Source: Arthrobacter sp. KBS0703
GTDB taxonomy: Bacteria > Actinomycetota > Actinomycetes > Actinomycetales > Micrococcaceae
Length of the DNA: 64,000 nucleotides
NCBI RefSeq assembly: GCF_002008315.2
Contig: NZ_MVDG02000001.1
Coordinates: 1,302,001 to 1,366,000 of the forward strand
Direction: 5' to 3'
Shown: piece by piece, positions 27,374 to 39,736 of the stretch
Position numbering within the stretch: position 1 is the stretch's first letter
Layout of the letters: each line of letters starts with the position of its first letter
Translations under genes and position numbers: made by a program
The notes under the pieces: generated by a model
The model's database searches: none
Told to the model about the DNA's origin: nothing
What the model saw: the letters and a program-made list of their open reading frames with translations, nothing else

Positions 27374-27783
27374 TGAGCGCCCGCGGTAAAGCCCGTAACA
27401 GGGCCCTTGACGTCCTCTTCGAAGCGGAGCAGCGCTCCGTTTCCGCCTTTGACGTGCTGCGCGCGCGGCGGGAGAGGACCGACCAGATAGTCAACCCGTA
27501 CACCCTCGAAATCGTCGAGGGCGTCGTTTCACTGCAGCCCGCCATCGACGAGTTCCTGGAAACGTACTCACAGGGCTGGACCCTGGAGCGCATGCCGTCC
27601 GTGGACCGCATCATCCTGCGGATCGGCACCTGGGAACTGCTCTACAACGACGACGTGCCAGACGGCGTCGCCGTCAGCGAAGCGGTGGCCCTGGCCAAGG
27701 TGCTGTCGACCGATGAGTCGCCGTCGTTCATCAACGGCCTGCTCGGGCGTCTCCAGCAGCTGAAGCCTTCACTGCTGGCCTGA
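27373..27783 (+). CDS. nusB: Transcription antitermination factor NusB
   Basis: All-helical RNA-binding protein of 136 aa that pairs with S10 (NusE) on boxA in rRNA operons. Start MSARGKARNRALDVLFEAEQ. C-terminal signature AVALAKVLSTDESPSFING. GTG start overlapping efp by one base. A strong terminator follows. Confidence 0.96.
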   Translation: MSARGKARNRALDVLFEAEQRSVSAFDVLRARRERTDQIVNPYTLEIVEGVVSLQPAIDEFLETYSQGWTLERMPSVDRIILRIGTWELLYNDDVPDGVAVSEAVALAKVLSTDESPSFINGLLGRLQQLKPSLLA

Positions 27784-27808
27784 CCCTACGAAGGTCAACA
27801 GCACGTAA

Positions 27809-27849
27809 AGAGAGCCCCGGCCAGTGAACTGAACTGGCCGGGGCTCTCT
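27809..27849. terminator. Bidirectional terminator between nusB and prsW
   Basis: Perfect 17-bp inverted repeat AGAGAGCCCCGGCCAGT / ACTGGCCGGGGCTCTCT with a 7-base loop, between convergent genes. Confidence 0.9.
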
Positions 27850-27904
27850 GCTGCCCGCGTCAGGCAGCTTCTTCCGTCCGACGGCGGCTTCGTGCCGGCC
27901 GGAT

Positions 27905-29176
27905 TTAGTGTCCGACGGCGGCGCGCAGCGCGACGAGTTCGCGCAGCTGCTGCACCTCGTCCTGCTGGTGTGCCTGGACGTCCCTGCCGCTGAGGATCCG
28001 TTGGCGGGTGAAAGCGAGCCTGGTGGCTGCCCTGACGAACTCCTTCATCTGCGGCGCACGGTGGTAGGCGCCTGCCCAGCGCACGGCCTGCCGCCTCCCG
28101 CCGGCGGTGGCCAGCATTTCCACCTCAACCGGCGTGAACCACCCCGCGGCGGCGTACTCGAGGAGCCGCTGGCGCGTGAGGCGCGTTTCGGCAATCCGCA
28201 GTACCACGATGCACGCGACCGCCAGCAGGAAGATGGGGACCTGCACCAGCACATACTGGGCCAGGAAGTCCTGCCCCATACTGTTCCAACGGTTGTGCAG
28301 GATCATGGCGGGGATGAGGCCCACCACGAAGGCGGCAACCGACGCGCCCGCGTGCCAGCGGCGCGCCGCGAGCCCCATGATCAGACCGGTGGTTCCGGTG
28401 AAGATGGCGTGGGCGAAGGGTGACATCACTCCGCGCAGGAAGAAGATCTGGGCGAGGTCGCTGCCGGGCGTGCCCGACTCGGCGATGGCACGGCCAAAGT
28501 AGAGGATGTTCTCGGTGAACGCGAAGCCGCCCGCGATGGTGAACGCGAACACCACCCCGTCCACCGGGCCGTCGAAGTTCTTCCGGGCCATCAGGAGCAG
28601 CAGGAGCAGGCCCAGGGACTTGGCGAATTCCTCCACTACGGGCGCCTGCACGGTGGTCATGAAGTCCCGGAAGGCGGCCTCGTCCGAGTACGGGGCGGCA
28701 AGGGCGAATACGGGCTGGATGAGCAGTGTCACGGCGATGGACACCGCGGCGCCCCACGTGAACGCAAAGAGGAGCAGCCTCTTCGGCTCGGGCTCCCAGC
28801 GGTCAATGATGTAGACGGACCCCAGCACGGCACCCAGCGGGACCAGCGACGCGACGAAGCCGATGGCGAACCCGGTGGCCCCGGTGTTGGCCAGCAGGAA
28901 GGGCACCACCAGGAACAGGCTGACGAAGGCGAGGATTCCTCCGGCCACGACGAGCCCCAACGCGCCCCCCGACGTCCGGGTGCCGACAGTGGACGCCGAC
29001 TCCGGGATGACCTGGACGACCGAACCTCCGCCGTGCCCGGGGGCCGGCTGGTAGTTCTGCGGCTGGACGTGACCCATCCAGCTGGGGTTGGTGGCCTGCT
29101 CACGGAACTGCCACTGCGGGTCACCGGGGCGGCTGCCCGACGGGCCGGATGCAGGCTGCTGCGGGTTCATCGACAT
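27905..29176 (-). CDS. PrsW family intramembrane metalloprotease
   Basis: Membrane protein of 423 aa. The N-terminal cytosolic tail (about 70 aa) is Pro/Gln-rich, followed by several hydrophobic helices. Candidate metal site: the Glu-Glu pair in APVVEEFAKSLGL, the segment FAFTENILYFGRA, and His in MSPFAHAIFTGTTG, the three conserved motifs of the PrsW/CPBP-like proteases. In Bacillus PrsW cleaves an anti-sigma factor; here no sigma/anti-sigma pair is adjacent. The C-terminal soluble region of about 90 aa is of unknown role. Confidence 0.87.
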   Translation of the reverse strand: MSMNPQQPASGPSGSRPGDPQWQFREQATNPSWMGHVQPQNYQPAPGHGGGSVVQVIPESASTVGTRTSGGALGLVVAGGILAFVSLFLVVPFLLANTGATGFAIGFVASLVPLGAVLGSVYIIDRWEPEPKRLLLFAFTWGAAVSIAVTLLIQPVFALAAPYSDEAAFRDFMTTVQAPVVEEFAKSLGLLLLLLMARKNFDGPVDGVVFAFTIAGGFAFTENILYFGRAIAESGTPGSDLAQIFFLRGVMSPFAHAIFTGTTGLIMGLAARRWHAGASVAAFVVGLIPAMILHNRWNSMGQDFLAQYVLVQVPIFLLAVACIVVLRIAETRLTRQRLLEYAAAGWFTPVEVEMLATAGGRRQAVRWAGAYHRAPQMKEFVRAATRLAFTRQRILSGRDVQAHQQDEVQQLRELVALRAAVGH

Positions 29177-29309
29177 AGGGATGAGCCTATGCGGCGGGGA
29201 TGCGCGTCGCCAAAGGCCACGGTCAGCCCGGGCACAGCCACCGGCGCCGGCCGCCGCAGGTGTGACCGACGACGCCTCCCGCCGGGGCTGCCCCCGGGCG
29301 CCCGTGTGG

Positions 29310-29369
29310 TAATTTGGGAAGGCAAATGTTCCTTTTTTAATTCCGTCCCGTGAGGCGGGGAAAGGGGAG
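29310..29369 (+). promoter_or_regulatory. PyrR-binding RNA loop overlapping the pyrR ribosome-binding site
   Basis: TAATTT (29310-29315) could be the -10 box. The leader contains TCCCGTGAGGC (29346-29356), which fits the PyrR-binding loop consensus UCCNGNGAGG. TTCC (29341-29344) can pair with GGAA (29359-29362) to close the loop, and this arm touches the AAAGGGGAG ribosome-binding site (29361-29369). This points to translational repression of the pyr operon by PyrR-UMP, as reported for Mycobacterium smegmatis. A T6 run at 29333-29338 lies upstream of the loop and has only a weak stem, so classical attenuation is less likely. Confidence 0.6.
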
Positions 29370-29376
29370 ACGAGCG

Positions 29377-29961
29377 TTGACTCATGTCACACAGGCACCG
29401 GTCCCGGCCAGGGTTGTACTCAACCACGCGGACATCGACCGTGCACTCACTCGTATCGCCCATGAGATCCTCGAGGCCAACAAAGGCTCAAAGGACCTGG
29501 TGCTGCTGGGCATCCCACGCCGCGGCTATCCGCTGGCAGTCCGGCTCGCGCAGAAGATCGCAGCCGCCGATCCCGCCGTTGATGCGGCCGCCATCGTCGG
29601 GCAGTTGGATGTGACCATGTTCCGCGATGACCTTTCCCACCAGCCCACCAGGCCGCCCCACCACACCCAGTTGCCGCTGTCCGGGATCGACAACAAGGTT
29701 GTCGTCCTGATTGACGACGTCCTGTACTCCGGACGCACCATCAGGGCCGCGCTGGACGCGATTGTTGACCTCGGCCGCCCCCGCATCGTGCGGCTGGCCG
29801 TGCTGATCGACCGCGGGCACCGGGAGCTTCCGATCCGTGCCGACCACGTGGGCAAGAACCTGCCGACGTCCTCAGCCGAGAAAGTCCGGGTGCGCCTCGA
29901 GGAAACCGACGTCATTGACGGCCAGGCTGTCAACGAAGTGGTCATCGAGGCCGGCGCATGA
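29377..29961 (+). CDS. pyrR: Bifunctional PyrR: pyr operon regulator / uracil phosphoribosyltransferase
   Basis: Protein of 194 aa. PRPP-binding motif [19 protein letters not shown], and [18 protein letters not shown] near the N terminus. It binds the loop in its own leader when UMP is high. The TTG at 29377 is chosen because AAAGGGGAG lies 7 bases upstream and it gives the standard N terminus [14 protein letters not shown]. The GTG at 29350 is part of the RNA loop and has no ribosome-binding site. First gene of pyrR-B-C-x-carA-carB-pyrF, overlapping pyrB by 4 bp. Confidence 0.94.
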   Translation: MTHVTQAPVPARVVLNHADIDRALTRIAHEILEANKGSKDLVLLGIPRRGYPLAVRLAQKIAAADPAVDAAAIVGQLDVTMFRDDLSHQPTRPPHHTQLPLSGIDNKVVVLIDDVLYSGRTIRAALDAIVDLGRPRIVRLAVLIDRGHRELPIRADHVGKNLPTSSAEKVRVRLEETDVIDGQAVNEVVIEAGA

Positions 29962-30953
29962 AGCACCTGCTGTCCACCGAGGGCCTCAGCCTGACCAACG
30001 CCGTCCGCATCCTCGACACCGCGGAGGAAATGGCCGCCGTCGGCGACCGCGAAGTCAAGAAGCTGCCCGCGCTGCGCGGACGCACCGTGGTCAACCTCTT
30101 CTTCGAAGACTCCACCCGGACCCGCATTTCCTTTGAAGCAGCCGCCAAGCGGCTCTCCGCGGACGTCATCAACTTCGCGGCCAAGGGATCGTCCGTGTCC
30201 AAGGGCGAGTCCCTCAAGGACACCGCCCAGACGCTGTCCGCAATGGGGGCGGACGCCGTCGTCATCCGCCACTGGGCCTCCGGCGCTCCGCACCGGCTCG
30301 CGGCCACCGACTGGATCGACGCCGCCGTCATCAACGCCGGCGACGGCACCCACGAACACCCCACCCAGGCGCTGCTCGACGCCTTCACCATGCGCCGCCA
30401 CTGGACAAAGCTCGCGGGGCTTTCCTCCAGCGGCGCCGACCTCAAAGGCATGCGCGTGGCGATAGCCGGCGACGTCCTGCACTCCCGCGTGGCCCGCTCC
30501 AACGTCTGGCTGCTGCGCACCCTCGGCGCCGAGGTCACCCTCGTGGCGCCGCCCACGCTGCTGCCGATCGGCGTCGAGCAGTGGCCGTGCAGCGTCAGCT
30601 ACAACATGGACGAAACCCTGGAAAAGGGAGTGGACGCCGTAATGATGCTCCGCGTCCAGGGCGAGCGCATGAATGCCTCGTACTTCCCCTCCACGCGCGA
30701 GTATTCACGCCGCTGGGGCTTTGACGACAACAGGCTCCGCGCGCTGGACAGCCTCGGGCTGAAGGACACCATCATCATGCACCCCGGACCCATGAACCGG
30801 GGCCTGGAAATTTCCGCGGCCGCCGCCGACTCGCCGCGTTCCACCGTGCTTGCACAGGTGCGCAACGGCGTGTCCGTCCGCATGGCCGCCCTGTACCTGC
30901 TGCTCTCCGGGGACACCCGTGAACCAGCCGCCACCCTGAAGGAGAGCAACTGA
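29958..30953 (+). CDS. pyrB: Aspartate carbamoyltransferase catalytic subunit
   Basis: Joins carbamoyl phosphate and aspartate, 331 aa. Carbamoyl-phosphate loop [13 protein letters not shown], second substrate segment [14 protein letters not shown], and HPGPMNRG near the C terminus. No regulatory subunit (pyrI) is in the window. It overlaps pyrR by 4 bp, and its TGA overlaps the pyrC ATG (ATG at 30953). Confidence 0.97.
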   Translation: MKHLLSTEGLSLTNAVRILDTAEEMAAVGDREVKKLPALRGRTVVNLFFEDSTRTRISFEAAAKRLSADVINFAAKGSSVSKGESLKDTAQTLSAMGADAVVIRHWASGAPHRLAATDWIDAAVINAGDGTHEHPTQALLDAFTMRRHWTKLAGLSSSGADLKGMRVAIAGDVLHSRVARSNVWLLRTLGAEVTLVAPPTLLPIGVEQWPCSVSYNMDETLEKGVDAVMMLRVQGERMNASYFPSTREYSRRWGFDDNRLRALDSLGLKDTIIMHPGPMNRGLEISAAAADSPRSTVLAQVRNGVSVRMAALYLLLSGDTREPAATLKESN

Positions 30954-32350
30954 TGGCTGAACAATCCGCCGATACCGGCACAACCACGAACGCCGCAACC
31001 GGAAGCCCCGGCACCTACCTCATCCGCGGGGCGGCGATCCTGGGAGCCGCAGCCGAGGACCTGCTAATCCGCGACGGCGTCATTGCCGCGCGCGGCGCAG
31101 CCGCCAGCAGCGCCGCCGGAGACGCCACCGTCATCGACGCCGACGGCCTCATCGCCCTGCCGGGCATGGTGGACGTCCACACCCACCTGCGGGAACCGGG
31201 CCGGGAAGACGCGGAAACCGTCGAGACCGGAACCCGCGCCGCCGCGCTGGGCGGCTTCACCGCCGTGCACGCCATGGCCAACAGCACGCCCGTGGCCGAC
31301 ACCGCAGGAGTGGTGGAGCAGGTCCACAGCCTGGGCCGCGCCGCCGGCTGGGTCGACGTCCGTCCCGTGGGCGCCGTGACGGTCGGGCTCGCGGGGGAGC
31401 AGCTGGCCGAGCTTGGCGCCATGGCCGACTCACGGGCCCAGGTCCGCATGTTCTCGGACGACGGCATTTGCGTCCATGACCCCGTCCTGATGCGCCGCGC
31501 CCTCGAATACGTCAAGGCGTTCGACGGCGTGGTGGCCCAGCACGCGCAGGAACCCCGCCTCACGGCCGGGGCGCAGATGAACGAAGGCGACGTCTCCGCC
31601 GTCCTCGGGCTCACCGGCTGGCCCGCTGTCGCCGAGGAAAGCATCATCGCCCGCGACGTCCTCCTCACCCAGCACGTCGGATCCCGCCTCCACGTCTGCC
31701 ACGTGTCCACGGCCGGCTCCGTGGAAATCATCCGCTGGGCCAAGGCCCGCGGCATCAACGTCACCGCTGAAGTGACGCCGCACCACCTCCTGCTCACCGA
31801 CGAACTGGTCCGCAGCTACGACCCCGTCTACAAGGTCAACCCGCCGCTGCGCACCGACGCGGACGTCCAGGCGCTGCGGGCCGCCCTCGCCGACGGCACC
31901 ATCGACGTCGTGGGCACGGATCACGCACCGCACCCCTCCGAGCACAAGGAATGCGAGTGGGCGCAGGCGGCGATGGGAATGACGGGCCTGGAGACCGCAC
32001 TCTCGGTCGTCCAGCACGCCATGATCGAGACCGGCCTTATGACCTGGGCCGATTTCGCCAGGGCCACGTCCATTGCGCCGGCCGGCATCGGCCGCCTCAC
32101 GGACCAGGGCCGCCCCCTGGAGGAAGGCGAGCCCGCCAACATCATCCTGGTGGACCCGGCCGCGCGCTGGACCGTCGACCCGTCGGCCATGGCCACCATG
32201 GGCCGCAACTCGCCGTTCCGCGGCATGGAGCTCCCGGGCAAGGTGGTGGCCACGTTCTTCAAGGGTCACCCCACCGTCCTGGACGGCAAACTCAACACCC
32301 CCTACCGTCACCCGGCCGACGCCGCCGCAGCGCCGGCGGGCGGGTACTGA
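30953..32350 (+). CDS. pyrC: Dihydroorotase
   Basis: Zinc amidohydrolase of 465 aa that closes the pyrimidine ring. Metal motif VDVHTHLREPGREDAET, second-site His in LHVCHVST and the catalytic Asp in GTDHAPHPSEHKE. Class I (long) type. One-base overlap with pyrB and with the next gene. Confidence 0.97.
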   Translation: MAEQSADTGTTTNAATGSPGTYLIRGAAILGAAAEDLLIRDGVIAARGAAASSAAGDATVIDADGLIALPGMVDVHTHLREPGREDAETVETGTRAAALGGFTAVHAMANSTPVADTAGVVEQVHSLGRAAGWVDVRPVGAVTVGLAGEQLAELGAMADSRAQVRMFSDDGICVHDPVLMRRALEYVKAFDGVVAQHAQEPRLTAGAQMNEGDVSAVLGLTGWPAVAEESIIARDVLLTQHVGSRLHVCHVSTAGSVEIIRWAKARGINVTAEVTPHHLLLTDELVRSYDPVYKVNPPLRTDADVQALRAALADGTIDVVGTDHAPHPSEHKECEWAQAAMGMTGLETALSVVQHAMIETGLMTWADFARATSIAPAGIGRLTDQGRPLEEGEPANIILVDPAARWTVDPSAMATMGRNSPFRGMELPGKVVATFFKGHPTVLDGKLNTPYRHPADAAAAPAGGY

Positions 32351-32871
32351 TGGACAACAAAGCCCTCACGCTGGTCATCACGCTCCCGCTCATCGCCGTC
32401 GTGCTGGTCCTGATCGGCATCGGCTGGCGGAACCGCCTGCGGCGACAGTCCGACGTCGAACAGCTGCCCGCCGTTCCGGCGGAACTGAGCCAGCCGCTTG
32501 CCGCCGCCGACGGCCAGTACGTGGCCACCACAACGGCCGGCGACTGGCTGGACCGCATCGCCGTCCAGGGCCTGGGCATCCGCACGAACGCGGAACTCAC
32601 GGTCCACCCGGAGGGCGTGCTGTTTGAGCGTTCCGGAGCCGGGCCGCTCTTCATCCCGGCGGCCAGGCTGGCCGGCGTCCGCCAGGACAGCGGCATGGCC
32701 GGCAAGTTCGTCGAGAAGGACGGCCTTCTGGTTCTCAGCTGGTCCCTCGGCACCCACGAACTGGACACGGGTTTCCGGACCCGACGGGCCGCGGACAAAC
32801 CGGCCCTCCTCCAGACTCTTCAGGAATTGATCTCCGCAGGCCCCCAGGCCGACGCCCATAGTGGAAAGTAA
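32350..32871 (+). CDS. PH-like domain membrane protein inside the pyr operon
   Basis: Protein of 173 aa. N-terminal membrane helix (about residues 5-25, [19 protein letters not shown]) followed by a cytosolic beta-rich domain ([20 protein letters not shown] to [17 protein letters not shown]) of the PH-like type that actinobacteria keep between pyrC and carA (for example the mycobacterial Rv1382 position). Role unknown. The overlap with pyrC and the position just ahead of carA show co-translation with pyrimidine enzymes. Confidence 0.82.
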   Translation: MDNKALTLVITLPLIAVVLVLIGIGWRNRLRRQSDVEQLPAVPAELSQPLAAADGQYVATTTAGDWLDRIAVQGLGIRTNAELTVHPEGVLFERSGAGPLFIPAARLAGVRQDSGMAGKFVEKDGLLVLSWSLGTHELDTGFRTRRAADKPALLQTLQELISAGPQADAHSGK

Positions 32872-32875
32872 TACA

Positions 32876-34176
32876 GTGACGGATCCCAACGAAGTAAACA
32901 CAGCGACTGCACCCCAGGCCGCAAGTTCCACCCCGGCCGCCCTGGTGCTCGAAGACGGCCGCATCTTCCGCGGCACCAGCTACGGCGCCCAGGGCACCGC
33001 CCTGGGAGAGGCGGTCTTCGCCACCGGCATGACCGGCTACCAGGAGACCATCACGGACCCGTCCTACGCCCGCCAGCTGGTGGTCCAGACGGCCCCGCAC
33101 ATCGGCAACACCGGTGTGAACAGCGAAGACGCCGAATCCCGCCGCATCTGGGTGGCCGGCTACATCGTCCGCGACGCCGCCCGCCGCCCGTCCAACTGGC
33201 GCTCTGAGCGATCTCTTGACTCGGAACTCGTGGAGCAGGGCATCGTGGGCATCCAGGGCGTGGACACCCGGGCCATCACCCGCCACCTGCGCGAGCACAA
33301 GACCATGCGCGCCGGCATCTTCTCCGGCGAAGCCGCACAGGCCACCGAAAAGGAACTGCTGGACGTAGTGCTCGCCAGCGAGCCGATGGAAGGCGCCCGC
33401 CTGGCCGAGGAAGTCAGCATCGACGAGGCCTACGTCGTGGAACCGAAGGACCACGGCTGGGAGGGCGAGGCCCGGTTCAGCATCGCCGCGATCGACCTCG
33501 GCATCAAGGCCATGACGCCCGTCCGCTTCGCCGAGCGCGGCGTCCGCGTCCACGTGCTCCCCGCCACCGCCACCATCGAGGACGTCAGGGCGCTGAACCC
33601 GGACGGCTTCTTCATGTCCAACGGCCCCGGCGACCCCGCCACGGCCGACACCCAGGTCAAGCTCCTCCGCACCGTGCTGGACGAGAAGCTGCCCTACTTC
33701 GGCATCTGCTTCGGCAACCAGATCCTGGGCCGCGCCCTGGGCTTCGGCACGTACAAGCTCAAGTACGGCCACCGCGGCATCAACCAGCCGGTCATGGACC
33801 GCCGCACCGGGAAGGTGGAGATCACGTCGCAGAACCACGGCTTCGCCGTCGACGCCCCGCTTGACGGGCCCACCACGGCACCGGAGGAACGCTTCGGCCG
33901 GGTCGAGGTCAGCCACATCAGCCTGAACGACGACGTCGTGGAAGGGCTCGCGTGCCTCGACATCCCGGCGTTCTCGGTCCAGTACCACCCCGAAGCCGCG
34001 TCCGGCCCCCACGACGCCGCGTACCTCTTCGACCGCTTCATCGACCTGATGAACGGCACGCGGAACGGCCGTACCGCCAACCTGTCCGGAGAGCCCGTGG
34101 ACGCTGCGCACCCCGCAGCCGGAACGGATGCGGACGCACAACACGAAACTGACACCAAGACTGAGGACAAGAAGTA

Positions 34177-34177
<1 letters not shown>
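32876..34177 (+). CDS. carA: Carbamoyl-phosphate synthase small subunit
   Basis: Glutamine amidotransferase subunit, 433 aa. N-terminal CPSase small domain ([18 protein letters not shown]). The C-terminal class I GATase has the nucleophile Cys in [14 protein letters not shown] and His/Glu in VQYHPEAA. It supplies ammonia to CarB. The GTG at 32876 is chosen because GGAAAG lies about 8 bases upstream. A GTG at 32861, in frame, would overlap the previous gene and has no such site. The C-terminal tail is acidic. The stop overlaps the carB ATG by one base. Confidence 0.95.
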
Positions 34178-37498
<3,321 letters not shown>

Positions 37499-37506
<8 letters not shown>

Positions 37507-38365
37507 GTCGGCCTCTGTTGAACCGGCCAGCCCGGAGTCCTTCGGCTCCCGGCTGGGCCGGGCCATGGCCGACCGCGGCCCCTTGTGCGTCGGCATCGAC
37601 CCGCACCCGGCGCTGCTGGACAGCTGGGGGCTGAACGACGACGCCGCGGGCCTGGAGCGGTTCTCACTCACCGTGCTGGAAGCCGTGGGATCGCTCGCTG
37701 CCGCGGTGAAGCCGCAGGTGGCGCTCTACGAGCGCCATGGCTCCGCCGGAATGGCGGCACTCGAGCGGACGCTTGCTGCCGCGGCAGAGGCGGGCGTGCT
37801 GAGCATCGCCGACGCCAAGCGCGGCGACATCGGCTCCACCATGGCTGCCTACGCCGACGCGTGGCTGAGGGACGGGTCGTCCCTGGCAGCGGATTCCGTG
37901 ACGCTGAGCCCCTACCTGGGGTTCGAGTCGCTCCGGCCCGCCCTGGACCTCGCGGCAGCCCACGGCCGCGGCGTGTTTGTCCTGGCTCTCACCTCCAACC
38001 CGGAGGGCGCTTCAGTCCAGCACGTGGGCGGAAGCGATTCCGTGGCCCGCAGGATTGTCCAGGCGGCCGCCGGCGAAAACGCGCGGTATCCGGGACCGCT
38101 GGGTTCCGTCGGGCTCGTGATCGGGGCCACCGTGGGGACCGCGTTGGCGGACCTCCAGCTTGACCTGGAAGCCGTCCGCGGGCCCATCCTGGCTCCGGGC
38201 CTGGGCGCCCAGGGAGCGACCCCCGCGGACCTGCGGCGGACGTTCGGCACGGCCTACGCGCAGGTGCTGGGAACGTCCAGCCGTGACATCCTCAAGGCCG
38301 GCCCGGGGATCCGGGCTCTGGCCGACGCGGCGGCGCGCACCCTTGACGGGCTCCGCGCCGAATAG
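37499..38365 (+). CDS. pyrF: Orotidine 5'-phosphate decarboxylase
   Basis: Last step of UMP synthesis, 288 aa. The catalytic Lys-Asp motif [20 protein letters not shown] is that of the longer group 2 enzymes typical of actinobacteria and myxobacteria. C-terminal phosphate site [19 protein letters not shown]. The ATG lies within the end of carB (8-bp overlap). pyrD and pyrE are not in the window. Confidence 0.96.
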
Positions 38366-38462
38366 TCCATTGATTTCTCGGGCGGGCAGGGAGTAGGTTC
38401 AAGGACAAGTCCAACGCCCGCCCTTGGCCTTGGATCCGCTGGATGACCCCGGGGGAATGACC

Positions 38463-38780
38463 GTGAGCTTACGACCCTTGTCGCCGCAGGAACGTTCCGA
38501 TGCGTTGAAGAAGGCCGCGGCGGCGAGGGCTGCCAGGGCTGCCACCAAGGAGAGACTCAAAACGGGTGACCTGTCCATCGCCGAGGTGCTGGACTCCGGG
38601 GGCACCGAAGAAGCCATCGCCCGCATGCGCGTTACCGAACTGCTCGAGGCGCTGCCGGGGATCGGAAAAGTCCGGGCAGCGGCCATCATGGACAACCTGG
38701 GCATCGCAGCCTCGCGCCGGGTGAGGGGGCTGGGCGTCCACCAGCGCCGGGCGCTGGTAGATTTTATGAACGAGAAATAG
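38463..38780 (+). CDS. mihF: Actinobacterial integration host factor mIHF
   Basis: DNA-binding protein of 105 aa. SLRPLSPQERSDALKKAAAA at the N terminus, then the helix-two-turn-helix region LLEALPGIGKVRAAAIMDNL and the basic SRRVRGLGVHQRRALV. mIHF bends DNA and supports site-specific recombination and nucleoid structure. The GTG at 38463 is preferred because the GGGGGA site sits 6 bases upstream and the product has the typical 105 aa. The ATG at 38457 directly abuts that site. It is next to gmk and rpoZ, the standard actinobacterial neighbourhood. Confidence 0.93.
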   Translation: MSLRPLSPQERSDALKKAAAARAARAATKERLKTGDLSIAEVLDSGGTEEAIARMRVTELLEALPGIGKVRAAAIMDNLGIAASRRVRGLGVHQRRALVDFMNEK

Positions 38781-38823
38781 ATTCATCCGAACAGAGTCAT
38801 CTGAACACCGCCCAAAGGAATAC

Positions 38824-39396
38824 GTGAGCAAGAAACCCGGACTGACAGTCCTCGCTGGTCCTACGGCTGTTGGCAAAGGCACCGTGTCCACCTATATCCG
38901 CGACAATTACCCCGACGTCTGGCTGTCCGTTTCGGCTACCACGCGTGCTCCGCGGCCCGGCGAGGTCGATGGAGTGCACTACTTCTTCAAGTCGAAAGAG
39001 GAGTTCGAGTCACTGGTGGCAGCGGGCGAATTCCTTGAATGGGCCGTGGTGCATGGGCAGAACACCTACGGCACGCTGAAGAGCACGGTAAACCAGGCAA
39101 TTGCCGAAGGCCGCTCCGTCCTGCTGGAGATCGACCTGCAGGGTGCGCGCCAGGTCAAGGATGCCGTTCCGGACGCCCAGTTTGTCTTCCTGGCACCGCC
39201 CAGCTGGGACGAAATGGTCCGTCGCCTGGTGGGCCGCGGCACAGAAAGCGCCGAGGAACAGCAGCGCAGGCTGGAAACCGCTAAACTAGAACTTGCCGCT
39301 GAGCCGGAGTTCGATCACACGGTCATCAATGATGACGTTCGACGGGCAGCGGACGAGCTTGTTTCACTCATGGGGCTGATCCCGAACCCGCGTTAG
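38824..39396 (+). CDS. gmk: Guanylate kinase
   Basis: Phosphorylates GMP, 190 aa. P-loop TVLAGPTAVGKGTVSTYI, GMP-binding VSATTRAPRPGEVDGVHY, and LLEIDLQGARQVK. GTG start with AAAGGAA upstream, 43 bp after mihF. Confidence 0.97.
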   Translation: MSKKPGLTVLAGPTAVGKGTVSTYIRDNYPDVWLSVSATTRAPRPGEVDGVHYFFKSKEEFESLVAAGEFLEWAVVHGQNTYGTLKSTVNQAIAEGRSVLLEIDLQGARQVKDAVPDAQFVFLAPPSWDEMVRRLVGRGTESAEEQQRRLETAKLELAAEPEFDHTVINDDVRRAADELVSLMGLIPNPR

Positions 39397-39418
39397 GCGC
39401 CGGTTCGTGCCAGCCCGT

Positions 39419-39424
39419 TAGAAT
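39419..39424 (+). promoter_or_regulatory. Candidate -10 box of rpoZ
   Basis: TAGAAT ends 11 bases before the rpoZ GTG, so a transcript from it would have only about 5 bases ahead of the start. A GGAG site also lies in between, so this could be chance. Confidence 0.3.
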
Positions 39425-39435
39425 TTGGAGAATTC

Positions 39436-39696
39436 GTGTCCACGAACCTTGAAGGCATCATCAACCCGCCGATCGACGAGCTGCTGAAGGCTGCCGATTC
39501 GAAGTACGGACTGGTGATTTTCGGTGCCAAGCGTGCACGTCAGATCAACGCTTACTACGCCCAGCTGCACGAGGGCCTGTTCGAGTACGTTGGACCGCTG
39601 GTTGACACCAAGCTGAACGAGAAGTCGCTGTCCATCGCGCTGCGCGAGATCAACGAAGGCAAACTGGTCGCCACTCCGGTCGAAGCTGCAGAGTAA
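39436..39696 (+). CDS. rpoZ: RNA polymerase omega subunit
   Basis: Protein of 86 aa. It contains [18 protein letters not shown] and ends with [16 protein letters not shown], as in actinobacterial omega. Helps assembly of beta-prime into RNA polymerase. GTG start, 39 bp after gmk. Confidence 0.96.
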   Translation: MSTNLEGIINPPIDELLKAADSKYGLVIFGAKRARQINAYYAQLHEGLFEYVGPLVDTKLNEKSLSIALREINEGKLVATPVEAAE

Positions 39697-39736
39697 CTTC
39701 CGCAGAGTAAACAGACTGCCTGTTGACGGAGGTCAC

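Noticed and set aside
29322..29341. Transcription attenuator (terminator) in the pyrR leader
   Set aside because: A T6 run exists but only a 4-5 bp stem precedes it, and the PyrR loop lies downstream of it, next to the ribosome-binding site.
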